Both the position numbers and the translations under genes were made by a program. A stretch of 64,000 nt of DNA, taken from positions 496,001-560,000 of the forward strand of contig JADJUS010000022.1 in assembly GCA_016716905.1 (NCBI GenBank). The letters run 5' to 3'. Below the pieces are notes generated by a model. It searched no databases. It saw nothing but the letters and a program-made list of their open reading frames with translations, and was not told the origin of the DNA. Numbering within the stretch: the stretch's first letter is position 1; each line of letters opens with the position of its first letter. The stretch comes from Acidobacteriota bacterium. GTDB taxonomy: Bacteria > Acidobacteriota > Vicinamibacteria > Vicinamibacterales > SCN-69-37. Positions 27,531 through 36,060 of this stretch are shown here, one piece after another.

Positions 27531-28397
27531 CTCTTGGATCGCCCCCGCGAGGTAGCCGGGGCGCGCCCTGACCGTGGTGTTGCGTTGTTTCACGCGCACG
27601 TCGATGCGGTGCCAGCCTTCCCGGCCGACGCCGGTTGGGGTGTAGCTCAGCAGGTAGCGCTCTCGATATTCATTGAGCAATCGCACGAACGTGGCGCCCA
27701 CGTCCGTGGTGCTCTTGACCTCGAGCAATTCACCACCGGTGGCATCCGTGAGGTCGCGCAGGAACGACTGCCTGGGCGCGGTGCCTGCCACCACGGCGTA
27801 GGTGACGACGTCCGCGCTGCGAGCGGTGGCCATGACCTTCTCGGCCGTCAGCCAGCTCGCGGTATCAACGCCGTCGCTGAAGACCAGCAACAGCGACCGG
27901 CCCACCTCCGAGGTGCCCAGCATCAGCCCCGCGAAACAGCCGTCGATGAGAGCCGTGCGTCCGCCGCCGGCAGGTTGCGCCAGCGCCGCGCGCACCGCCG
28001 CACGATCCTGCGTCAGCCGCTGTGCCACCGTGACGGCAAATCCAAAGGTCAGCAACGCCGCGCCGTCGCGCTCGGTCAATTCATCCAGCAGCCCGCGTCC
28101 GGCATTCTGCAAATCGCTGAGCCGGCTTCCGGTGACGCTGTCCGACTGGTCGAGCGCCATGACGACGTTGAGTGGCAGGGTGTCGGCGCTGAGCAGCGTG
28201 GCCTGCTGAAGGACGCCGTTGTCCCTGACTTCGAAGTCGGCGCCGGAGAGGCCACGCATCGGGACGCCGTTCTGCATCACAAGCACGTCCACGCGCACGG
28301 CCTCGGCGCGGCTCGAGAACACCGCCTGCTGCGCGTCGCCCGACGCAGACGCCACGAGGGCGAACACGACGATGATGGCCGCCAGCAGCGGTTTCAT
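27519..28397 (-). CDS. Exported VWFA-domain protein (acidobacterial VWFA-related family)
   Basis: 292 residues with signal peptide MKPLLAAIIVVFALVASASG. The body matches the acidobacterial VWFA-related layout: VRVDVLVMQNGVPMRGL, then DFEVRDNG, then a von Willebrand A fold with a degenerate MIDAS (VMALDQSDSV, where D-x-S-x-S would be expected), TFGF, and GGGRTALIDG. It ends in the typical RYLLSYTP and GWHRIDVRVKQRN segments followed by RARPGY. It is probably periplasmic and protein-binding. It overlaps the TPR gene by 4 bases (ATGA). Its last three residues (PRP) and stop codon are provided by a REP-like repeat, suggesting that the original C-terminus was replaced. Confidence 0.88.
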   Translation of the reverse strand: MKPLLAAIIVVFALVASASGDAQQAVFSSRAEAVRVDVLVMQNGVPMRGLSGADFEVRDNGVLQQATLLSADTLPLNVVMALDQSDSVTGSRLSDLQNAGRGLLDELTERDGAALLTFGFAVTVAQRLTQDRAAVRAALAQPAGGGRTALIDGCFAGLMLGTSEVGRSLLLVFSDGVDTASWLTAEKVMATARSADVVTYAVVAGTAPRQSFLRDLTDATGGELLEVKSTTDVGATFVRLLNEYRERYLLSYTPTGVGREGWHRIDVRVKQRNTTVRARPGYLAGAIQEPRP

Positions 28398-29719
28398 TTC
28401 CGCACGTGCTCCGCGGCCATGTGCCGCAACTGATCGACCAGGACGGCCACATCAAGGACGGCCGACAACTCGTACGTCCACCATGGGTCTTCGCGGCTGC
28501 CCGTCGCTGACGGCGCTGCGGCCAGCCCGTCGAGCACCACATCCGCACCGGCGCGATCGGCGCGTTGCCACGCGAGCTGGCCCAGTGCCAGATACGGCGA
28601 CTGGGCATTCGGAAACAGCTTCCTGGCACGCTCGTACGCCGCTTTCGCCTGCGCAGCGCGACCTGCGGCCTGCTCCTCGGCGCCGAGAAACAGCTCGCCG
28701 TAGTACCGATGCCGATCGCCGGTGAGGGTCAACAGCGCCTGCTTGAGTTCAGCCACCGCCTGCGGGTGACGGCCGAGCAGGCCGATCACACGCCCGAGTC
28801 TCATGCGCGCGGGCGCAAGGCCGGGATCAAGTTCAAGCGCGCGACGATAAAACATCTCGGCCAGTTTGAGTTCCTCGGCGGGCGACTCGACGTGCGGATT
28901 AAACGTGCGCGAACTGATCGCCTGCAGCGCGGCCTGCACGGAAGCGCCCCCGTACGCTTCGTGCACCACGCCGGAGTAGAGCTGCAGGTAGGGTTCCTTC
29001 GGCAGGATGATCCGCGCCCTGGTCAGATGCGGCACCAGAAAGCCGTACTCGCGGCGAAACAGGAGGTACGCCGATGTGGCGCGATACCACGCGGCCACCA
29101 GTGGATCCTCACCTGCCTTTGGCCGCACTCCGTCCAGCGCGGTCCGTCCAAACTCCCAGTGAATCGGCCGCGAGTCCCAACCCGAATCCTGGCCATCCAC
29201 CACACGCCGCGTAGTGGCCGCCAGGTCCGCGCCTCTCGGTGCGGCGATCGTGCCGCCCGGCGTGCGCGAGAGCATCACCACGTCGGTGTGCAGTATCGCG
29301 ACCCGCTTCATGAATTGGGTGACGTCAGCGTCGCGGACACGGATCAAATTGGGGACGTCTTCGGCCCTGATCGTGCGCGGGCGGGACGTGGGCCTGGCCA
29401 TCTCGGTGGGACGCAGGATGCGCCCGTCGCTGGTGTACTGAACCACGGCCGTGGATCCAGCGCCGCCGCTGACAAGCGCCACCACCGCCGCCAGGTCCAC
29501 TCTCGCCGCGGACAGGTCTGCCGGCGACCACAACTCAATCGCGCGCACCGCGTCGTCGAATTCACCCGGTGTGTGCGCCCAGACAATGCCCGCCCACTCC
29601 TGGAAGCGCTCGAACCCTTTGACGGGCTGGACGTCACGCTGCGAGTGGGCGCCTGACGCGGCCATGCCCGCGCTCGCGAGGGTCGCAACGATCGCCAGGA
29701 CGACGACGGGCCGGGTCAT
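28394..29719 (-). CDS. Exported TPR-like protein
   Basis: 441 residues from ATG 29719 (MTRPVVVLAIVATLASAGMA, a signal peptide), which overlaps the preceding TGA in ATGA; the longer frame back to 29836 lies inside that gene and is rejected. The second half has TPR-like helices: AEMFYRRALELDPGLAPARM, HPQAVAELKQALL, AKAAYERARKLFPNAQSPYL. The first half is not recognised. It is the middle of a three-gene run (chagasin-like protein, TPR, VWA) with 4-base overlaps at both junctions, so the three products probably act together in the periplasm. The task is unknown. Confidence 0.8.
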   Translation of the reverse strand: MTRPVVVLAIVATLASAGMAASGAHSQRDVQPVKGFERFQEWAGIVWAHTPGEFDDAVRAIELWSPADLSAARVDLAAVVALVSGGAGSTAVVQYTSDGRILRPTEMARPTSRPRTIRAEDVPNLIRVRDADVTQFMKRVAILHTDVVMLSRTPGGTIAAPRGADLAATTRRVVDGQDSGWDSRPIHWEFGRTALDGVRPKAGEDPLVAAWYRATSAYLLFRREYGFLVPHLTRARIILPKEPYLQLYSGVVHEAYGGASVQAALQAISSRTFNPHVESPAEELKLAEMFYRRALELDPGLAPARMRLGRVIGLLGRHPQAVAELKQALLTLTGDRHRYYGELFLGAEEQAAGRAAQAKAAYERARKLFPNAQSPYLALGQLAWQRADRAGADVVLDGLAAAPSATGSREDPWWTYELSAVLDVAVLVDQLRHMAAEHVRK

Positions 29720-30126
29720 GGTTTGATGTCGAGCCTCACCGTGAAGCGCATGACATTGGGCTCGCAGGGCTGTTCGCGACAGCGCGTCCGCGACGTGAGC
29801 GTGACTTCTGATTCGCCCGCCTTGAGCGCGCGCCACACCCAGCCACGCACGTCGGGATTGGGCAGGTCGGAGGCGGACGTCAACAGGCGCAGGGCCTCGG
29901 GGTCAAAATCCAGCTGCCATTCGACGTTGGTGGTGGGCGGTTGTACGCCCAGCGTCTGGCCCACGCGGATGAGGGTGGGCGTATCGAAGTTCGTCAGACG
30001 AACGTCGGCCTTCCTGGCGTCAGGAGCCACCACCGGTGCCTGTGCGGAGATCGGGGCACAGGCCGAAGGCAGCACCACAAGGATGAGCGCCAAGAACTGT
30101 CGCAGGACCACGGGTCCATCATGCAC
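29716..30126 (-). CDS. Small exported protein, possibly chagasin-like
   Basis: Up to 136 residues. Start candidates are GTG 30126 and GTG 30111; the latter gives a compact signal peptide (VVLRQFLALILVVLPSACAP). The cysteine may be lipidated, though the box is not canonical. The mature domain has VGQTLGVQPPTTNVEW and later GWVWRALKAGESEVTL, which resembles the loops of I42 (chagasin-type) protease inhibitors, small Ig-fold proteins that block cysteine proteases. The match is partial and the final R-P-W-type loop is not clear, so this is tentative. It heads the operon with the TPR and VWA genes. Confidence 0.65.
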   Translation of the reverse strand: MHDGPVVLRQFLALILVVLPSACAPISAQAPVVAPDARKADVRLTNFDTPTLIRVGQTLGVQPPTTNVEWQLDFDPEALRLLTSASDLPNPDVRGWVWRALKAGESEVTLTSRTRCREQPCEPNVMRFTVRLDIKP

Positions 30127-30138
30127 CGTTTGGGTCGC

Positions 30139-30173
30139 CGAGGCGTGTCTTGACCTTCAGCCTTCACGCCTCG
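30139..30173. terminator. Terminator-like hairpin after the propeller-protein gene
   Basis: CGAGGCGTG pairs with CACGCCTCG across a 17-base loop. It lies in the 66-base gap between the stop of the propeller-protein gene at 30193 and the start of the small exported gene at 30126. There is no clear T-run on the minus strand, so the call is weak. Confidence 0.35.
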
Positions 30174-30192
30174 TGTAAAACCCAAGGCGGCG

Positions 30193-33100
30193 CTATTTTT
30201 CTCCCACGATGACCGTGACGTCGATACGCTCGCCACCGCGAATAAACACCAGCGTGTACGCACCGACGTAGCCGGCGGGCGGCGTCCACCCAAACCGCGA
30301 GCCGTTCAGGGACGAGCCCACCGGCAGCGGCTGCAGCTTGTCGTCTGCCACCAGATACCCGGCGTCCACCGACGCCCCGAGCCACAACTCCAGGCGACCC
30401 AACTCCGGCAGGTTGACCACAAGCGCCCCGTCCTCATTTGTGCGGAGCGGCAGCCAGGGCGTGGAGAGGTCAAAACCCTTGCGGCCCCACACCCCGTCAG
30501 TGCCTGGGGGTTGCGCGTGCAGAGACTCGGCCGCGCCCAGGACGCGAGCAGGCGCTGCGCGCAGCGCGGCTTCAGTCGACGCGCTGTGCGCGTCGGCCGA
30601 TCCGTTCAACACGATGAAGAAGCGCGACCCGATGCCTTCATTGCGCCCTGCCGAGTCCGTCACGCTCCACGCGATGGTGTGCAGTCCGTCGGCCAGTGTC
30701 GCCGTGTTGAACGTGTACGCCCCGATAGGCGCGCGCGCGGCATCCAGGTTCCGGAATCGCGTCGGATTGCTCGTGCGCGTGGTCCCTGGCGGCTGCGGCG
30801 TCGGGTTCCCGAAAATATTCGACACATCGTCATTGCAGTACAGGCCCGGCGGCACCGGATTGCCCACATCGCCACGGCACTGGTTGTAGGCCACGAGCGA
30901 CACCGGTAGTCCGTCGATGAACACGGTCATCGTGGAGCCGTTGACCGGCACGAGAATGTCGGTGCCGTCGGCAATCGTGTTGCTGTCGGGTGTGATGGCC
31001 CAGCCAAAGTTGTTGAAGATGCCGCTGATCGTCTGCCCCTGGCCCGGCGTGTCGATCGCGCCAAACGGCTTGGCAATCGTGTCGTTGGCCATGGTGATCT
31101 GGGTCGGCGTATTGAAGCCGGGGTTGTTCGGGTCGAACGACCGGCCCAGCAATTTCTTGTTGCCAGCCTGGTCTGTTGCGATGGCGTAGAGCGTCAATAC
31201 ACCCTGTCCGCCAAACGGCTGGCTGTTGGGCACGTGCGGCAGCATCGGCGTCAGCATCAGATAGCCCCACCCGGCTCGCGTGTTGTTGGGATACGAGGGA
31301 TACGCCGCCGCCACATCGGGCCGCGCGCCATCGAGGAACGCCGCGTCGCCGATGTACACCACGCTGTTACCCAGCACGTCCTGGCAATTGCCGGGCTCGA
31401 ACGCCAGGCAGTTGCGATAAATCTGCACCGTGCTCACACCCACATCGTCGAGTGACCAGCCGGTGATGCCGATGGCGCCTTGCACACCGCCCGCCCCCTG
31501 CGCCGGCGTGTCGACCTGCCCAAACGGCGGCGCCGCCGCAGCGGTTGTGAAACTCCAGAAGGCCGTGGTGCTGCCGTCAGCGTAGGTTGTGCCGTTGCCG
31601 TTGATGGCACGCACGTGCCAGTAGTGCGAGGTACTGAGCGCCAGCGCGCCCAGCCCCACACTGGTATTCGCACCTGTGGACACCCAGCTCGCGTTGCACG
31701 TGTTGTTGTTGCTGGTGTCGTAGCAGTACTCGTAGCTCGTCGCCCCGCTGGCTGCAGCCCAGCTCAGCACCGGATTCGTCGGCTGCCCCGTGGCGCCGGT
31801 GCCTGGCGCGCTCTTGCCGAACGCGCCCGGAGGTGGCGGGGGCGCGGTGGTGAAACTCCAGAACGCCGTGGGGCTCCCTTCCGCATACGTGATGCCGCCG
31901 GTGGTGGCGCGTACATGCCAGTGGTATGTGGCGCCGGCCGTCAGCCCGCCCAGGCTCACACTGGTGTTTGCGCCTGTGGGCAGCCAACTCGTGTCGCACG
32001 CGTCGTTGTCGACCGTGTCGTAGCAGTACTCGTAACTCGTGGCCCCGGCGCTCGCGCCCCACGTCAGCATCGGGCTTGTGGACTGTCCAGTGGCGCCATT
32101 GGCCGGACTCGATTTGCCGAACGCACCATCAGTGCTTGCCACAAACAGGCCCCGGCCATGCGTGACGGCCACCAGGTTCGTGCCCATCCAGAACAACTCG
32201 TCCACAGAAACGTTTGCCGGTCCATCGTGTGGCACGGCCCACGTGGCACCGCTGTCTACGCTGGCGAAGATCCCCACCTCGGTGCCGGCATAAATCCAGC
32301 TGGTGTTGGTGGGGTGAATGGCGAGTGCATACACAGGCGCGGCGGGCAGTGCCGTGCCACCACTGCCGGTGACCTGTGTCCACGACGCGCCCAGATCGGT
32401 GGTCCGCCACACGTTGTTGGAGTTGAACCCGCCAAACGACGCGTACGCGATGTTTGAGTTGCCGGGGTCTACCACCACTCGTGTGGCGGTGCGGCCGGGC
32501 AGCGCCACCGCATTGCCATCCACCTTGGTCCAGGTGGGGCTCACTGCAGTGCCGTCGGTGGTCACATACACGTCGCCGTTGTTGTGCCCCACCCAGACGA
32601 TGTCGGAGTTACCGGGGGCCACGGCGATGGTGTTGATGTTGCTGTTGCCTGTCGTGGGCGCCTTGATCACGGCCCACTGGGGCCCCGTGCCCTGGCCGGT
32701 GTTCTGATCACCCGGCGCCTTGACGTCGTTGGACCGCCACAACGAACGGCCGCCCACCAGCATGCGATTGGCGTTGTTGGGATCGAGCACCAGCGGCGGA
32801 ATGAAGTTGATGGTCTTGTTCCACGCGTCGCTCAGGCAATGGGGCGCGGCCTTGCACGTGCCGAGGCTGTTTGAATAGCCGAAGATGTAGCGCGAACTGC
32901 TGCTGCCGCCAGTGGTGTTGCGGTGGACGTAGCCGTATTGCACTTCGCCGTAGAGGTAGTTGACGTCGGTGGGATCGGCCGCCGAGTAGCCGCCATCTCC
33001 CCCGAATGGCGTGGTCCAGGCATTGGCGCCTGTGGCCGGCCAGTAGATCACGGTGCTGTTGTCCTGCGTGCCGCCGATGATCTTGCCACTGGTGGTATTC

Positions 33101-34470
33101 CCACCCGCTCCGTAAAACTGCGTGATGCCCAGGTTGTTGTTGAGCGACACGAAGGTGCTGCCGGTGGTGATGTCGTCGTTCTTGAACACCCCCCCGTCGT
33201 TGCCGATGTAGACGCGTTTGTTTGTGGTGCCGTTGTAGCCGGGATCGCTCACGAACAAGTGGAAGTCCGTGTGAATGCCAGAGAGCTGCGTCTGATTGGT
33301 CGCAAATCCGTCCGTGCTGCGATACGCGTTGACGCCTGCCGCCACCACACGATCCGAATTGGTCGGGTCCACCCAGATCGTGTTGTCGTACCACCCCTGC
33401 GAACTGAGGTGCCCCGTAGTGCGCACGAGCGCGTAGCTCTGGCCGCCGTCCACACTCTTCCAGATCTGGCCGGAGGTTGACTGCTGGCTGAGGTGATCCA
33501 CTGAGAGATACACCGTCGCAGGCGTCGCCGGGGCCACACCAATTTCCACGCGATTAAACGTCCCTGTGGGGCCCATGCCCGCAGCCGGCACCCACGACAC
33601 ACCGGCGTCGGTGGTGAAGTACGCGTTCGTGGCAAAGCCCGAGGCCACAGCGTTCACGCTGCTGCCGGGCAGGAACTTCACATCCACCACGTCTCTTCGG
33701 GTGGTGTTGGCGATCTGGTAGAAGTTGGTCCACGTCACACCCGCGTCGGTGCTGCGGTAGATGCCCACAGACGTGCCGGCCAGCAACGTCTGGCCGTCGG
33801 CGGAAAACGCCAGACGATTCACATAGTGGAAATTGGAACTGGTGGTGGAAGGCAGCTGAGCCCACGTCGTGCCGCCGTCCACCGACTTGAAGATGCCGGC
33901 GCCGCGGATGCGGTCGAAGTTGAAGAACCCTTCGCCTGTGCCCGCGTACATGACCGACGGGTTGCCGGGCTGGAACACGAGCGTGGTCACCGCCAGATTG
34001 GTCATGAAGTCATCAACAGGCGACCAGCTGCCGCCGCTGTTCGTGGTCTTCCAGATACCGCCGGCCACGCTGCCGATGAAGAGCGTGGACGTGGTGGTGG
34101 GATGCACCACCACCGCACGAACGCGCCCGCCCTTGTTGCCGGGCCCAAGCCACGTCCAGCCCTGCCGGCTGATGCCGGCCACCGACGACATGCCGGGGTC
34201 GGCCCTGAGCTGCGCGGCGCGCAAGCCTTCCACCTCGGCCTTGGCCCGCATCAGGCCTCCCGGGGCGATGGCGCCGTTTTCACCGGCCATCAACATGTGA
34301 CGCCGGCTCGCGGCCGCCTGCGGGCCTTCGGTCTTTGGACCCGCAACGGTCGGCCCGCTCACCCTCGGCCTCACGGTCGGCGGCCCGGCCATCAGCGACA
34401 CCAAGCCGGCCACGGCCACCACGGACGCCAGCGCCCGACTCCACGCGAACTGATTCTTCTGAAACGCCAT
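30193..34470 (-). CDS. Secreted sortilin-like (BNR/Asp-box) beta-propeller protein
   Basis: 1425 residues from ATG 34470, chosen because GAGGG lies 8 bases upstream. After a signal peptide (ALASVVAVAGLVSLMAG) comes a large propeller, residues ~85-775, with repeated Asp-box units (GGIWKTTNSGGSWSPV, GIFKSVDGGTTWAQL, GIYRSTDAGVTWTNF, IWKSVDGGQSYALV). This fold is shared by VPS10/sortilin-like and glycosidase-related propellers. Two Ig-like repeats (SPANGATGQSTSP type) and the shared C-terminal module follow. No catalytic residues are obvious, so carbohydrate or protein binding at the cell surface is likely. It is transcribed away from the glycosyltransferase at 34609. The 138-base divergent gap must hold both promoters, but I see no clear boxes. 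Confidence 0.87.
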   Translation of the reverse strand: MAFQKNQFAWSRALASVVAVAGLVSLMAGPPTVRPRVSGPTVAGPKTEGPQAAASRRHMLMAGENGAIAPGGLMRAKAEVEGLRAAQLRADPGMSSVAGISRQGWTWLGPGNKGGRVRAVVVHPTTTSTLFIGSVAGGIWKTTNSGGSWSPVDDFMTNLAVTTLVFQPGNPSVMYAGTGEGFFNFDRIRGAGIFKSVDGGTTWAQLPSTTSSNFHYVNRLAFSADGQTLLAGTSVGIYRSTDAGVTWTNFYQIANTTRRDVVDVKFLPGSSVNAVASGFATNAYFTTDAGVSWVPAAGMGPTGTFNRVEIGVAPATPATVYLSVDHLSQQSTSGQIWKSVDGGQSYALVRTTGHLSSQGWYDNTIWVDPTNSDRVVAAGVNAYRSTDGFATNQTQLSGIHTDFHLFVSDPGYNGTTNKRVYIGNDGGVFKNDDITTGSTFVSLNNNLGITQFYGAGGNTTSGKIIGGTQDNSTVIYWPATGANAWTTPFGGDGGYSAADPTDVNYLYGEVQYGYVHRNTTGGSSSSRYIFGYSNSLGTCKAAPHCLSDAWNKTINFIPPLVLDPNNANRMLVGGRSLWRSNDVKAPGDQNTGQGTGPQWAVIKAPTTGNSNINTIAVAPGNSDIVWVGHNNGDVYVTTDGTAVSPTWTKVDGNAVALPGRTATRVVVDPGNSNIAYASFGGFNSNNVWRTTDLGASWTQVTGSGGTALPAAPVYALAIHPTNTSWIYAGTEVGIFASVDSGATWAVPHDGPANVSVDELFWMGTNLVAVTHGRGLFVASTDGAFGKSSPANGATGQSTSPMLTWGASAGATSYEYCYDTVDNDACDTSWLPTGANTSVSLGGLTAGATYHWHVRATTGGITYAEGSPTAFWSFTTAPPPPPGAFGKSAPGTGATGQPTNPVLSWAAASGATSYEYCYDTSNNNTCNASWVSTGANTSVGLGALALSTSHYWHVRAINGNGTTYADGSTTAFWSFTTAAAAPPFGQVDTPAQGAGGVQGAIGITGWSLDDVGVSTVQIYRNCLAFEPGNCQDVLGNSVVYIGDAAFLDGARPDVAAAYPSYPNNTRAGWGYLMLTPMLPHVPNSQPFGGQGVLTLYAIATDQAGNKKLLGRSFDPNNPGFNTPTQITMANDTIAKPFGAIDTPGQGQTISGIFNNFGWAITPDSNTIADGTDILVPVNGSTMTVFIDGLPVSLVAYNQCRGDVGNPVPPGLYCNDDVSNIFGNPTPQPPGTTRTSNPTRFRNLDAARAPIGAYTFNTATLADGLHTIAWSVTDSAGRNEGIGSRFFIVLNGSADAHSASTEAALRAAPARVLGAAESLHAQPPGTDGVWGRKGFDLSTPWLPLRTNEDGALVVNLPELGRLELWLGASVDAGYLVADDKLQPLPVGSSLNGSRFGWTPPAGYVGAYTLVFIRGGERIDVTVIVGEK

Positions 34471-34608
34471 TGTCAACCCTCAGGCTTGCGTACGCCGCAT
34501 CGTGCCATGTGATGCACTTTCCATGCCGCCGCCCGATCGCCGCTCGCGTGGTACCTGCGCGCGACGAGCTGCTCCTGGGCACGCCTGAAGTACACTTCCG
34601 TGCGATAC

Positions 34609-36060
34609 ATGACGCCCGACTCGCCCGATCCGGTACGCGCGCTCGCCGACCTGCAGGCGGCCTACGACCGGCTCGCCACAGAGGCAGAGGCGCTGCGGCT
34701 TGAGGCCGGCGACACCACGCGCGCCCTGCTCCGCGTGATCGACGAACAACGCGCCGCCCTCGAAGACGCCACCGGCATGGCCGCCACCAGGGCCGCCATT
34801 GCGGCCAGCAATTCGGGCCGGTTGCTGCGGGTGATGGCGGGGGTGCGGCGGCGTGTGCGGGCCGCGCGCATGCATGCGCGCCGCCAGAAGGCGATGCGGG
34901 CCGCCGGCCGTCGCGTGCTGCAAGTGCCCGCCGCGGTGATGTCGGCACCGATCGGCGTCAACTGCTCGGGCTACCTCAACGCCGAAAGCGGCATGGGCGA
35001 AGCAGCACGGTGTGCGCTGCGCGCGCTGTCGCGCGCGGGTGTGCCGTTTGCGCTCAACAACGTCAAGGGACCGCAACGCGCGGCCGACACCACCTTCACC
35101 GACTTCACCACCGAACATCCGCATCCGTTCAACCTGGTGCACCTCAACGCCGACAACATGGCGTGGTTTGCCGACGAACGCGGCGCCGGCTACTTCAAGG
35201 ACCGGTACACGATCGGCTACTGGTTCTGGGAGCTCGCGCAGTTCCGGTCCGACTGGTTGCACGCCTTCCAACTGGTCGATGAGGTGTGGGTGGCCAGCGA
35301 GTTCAGCCGCGTCGCCATTGGCGCGGATGCGCCGGTGCCGGTCGTGCACATGCCGCTCGGCATTGAGGCTCCCGTGCCGGGGCCGTACGGCCGCGCGCAT
35401 TTTGGCCTGCCGGAAGCGCCGTACATCTTCCTCTACACGTTTGATGTGTCGAGTCAGATGGAACGTAAGAACCCGATGGGCGCGTTGCGCGCGTTCCGCC
35501 AGTCTGGCTTCAAGCGACACGAAGCGGTGTTGCTGCTCAAATTCACCAACGGGCACGCCGACCGCGCGGCCGTGCGTCGTCTGGCCGAGGCGGCCTCTGG
35601 ACTCAACGTCATCATGCTCGACGTGGCGCTGTCGCGGGCCGAACAAAACGCGCTGATGCAGTGCACCGACGCGTGCCTCTCGCTGCACCGCGCCGAGGGG
35701 TTCGGCATGACGATTGCTGAGCAGATGCTGCTGGGCCGGCCGGCAATTGCCACCAACTACTCAGGCAACGTGGACTTCATGACGCCCGACGTGTCGCGGC
35801 TGGTCAACGCGCCCATGGTTTCTCTCACGCGCGACTACGGCCCGTACCTGCGCGGGTTCTCGTGGGCCGATCCAGACACTGCGGAAGCCGCGAAGTACAT
35901 GGTGGAACTGGTGCGCACACCGGGACTCTCCGCCGACCTGGGCGCACGCGGCCGGGCGCACGTACAGCGGGTGTTGGACCCGGCGCGCACCGCCGATTTG
36001 ATGCTGACGCGACTGCGGCAAATCCAGGCCGGCCAGATTCGGGTGGAAGGACGCGCATGA
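34609..36060 (+). CDS. Glycosyltransferase family 4 with N-terminal coiled coil
   Basis: 483 residues from ATG 34609 (GTG 34600 is possible). The first ~110 residues are helical and charged (LQAAYDRLATEAEALRLEA, RVRAARMHARRQKAMRAAGR) and may form a coiled coil or membrane-surface helix. The GT-B part begins at APIGVNCSGYLNAESGMGEA. The acceptor side carries GYWFWELAQF and VWVASEF, and the donor side has FDVSSQMERKNPMGALRAF and HRAEGFGMTIAEQMLLGRP, the EX7E-type motif. The GYWFWE pattern is typical of GT4 enzymes of O-antigen and exopolysaccharide clusters. The stop overlaps the next ATG (ATGA), coupling it to the double GT2 gene. Confidence 0.88.
   Translation: MTPDSPDPVRALADLQAAYDRLATEAEALRLEAGDTTRALLRVIDEQRAALEDATGMAATRAAIAASNSGRLLRVMAGVRRRVRAARMHARRQKAMRAAGRRVLQVPAAVMSAPIGVNCSGYLNAESGMGEAARCALRALSRAGVPFALNNVKGPQRAADTTFTDFTTEHPHPFNLVHLNADNMAWFADERGAGYFKDRYTIGYWFWELAQFRSDWLHAFQLVDEVWVASEFSRVAIGADAPVPVVHMPLGIEAPVPGPYGRAHFGLPEAPYIFLYTFDVSSQMERKNPMGALRAFRQSGFKRHEAVLLLKFTNGHADRAAVRRLAEAASGLNVIMLDVALSRAEQNALMQCTDACLSLHRAEGFGMTIAEQMLLGRPAIATNYSGNVDFMTPDVSRLVNAPMVSLTRDYGPYLRGFSWADPDTAEAAKYMVELVRTPGLSADLGARGRAHVQRVLDPARTADLMLTRLRQIQAGQIRVEGRA

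Noticed and set aside
35862..36056. N-terminal extension of the double GT2 gene back to 35862
   Set aside because: It lies inside the upstream glycosyltransferase gene. ATG 36057 in an ATGA overlap starts a normal protein.
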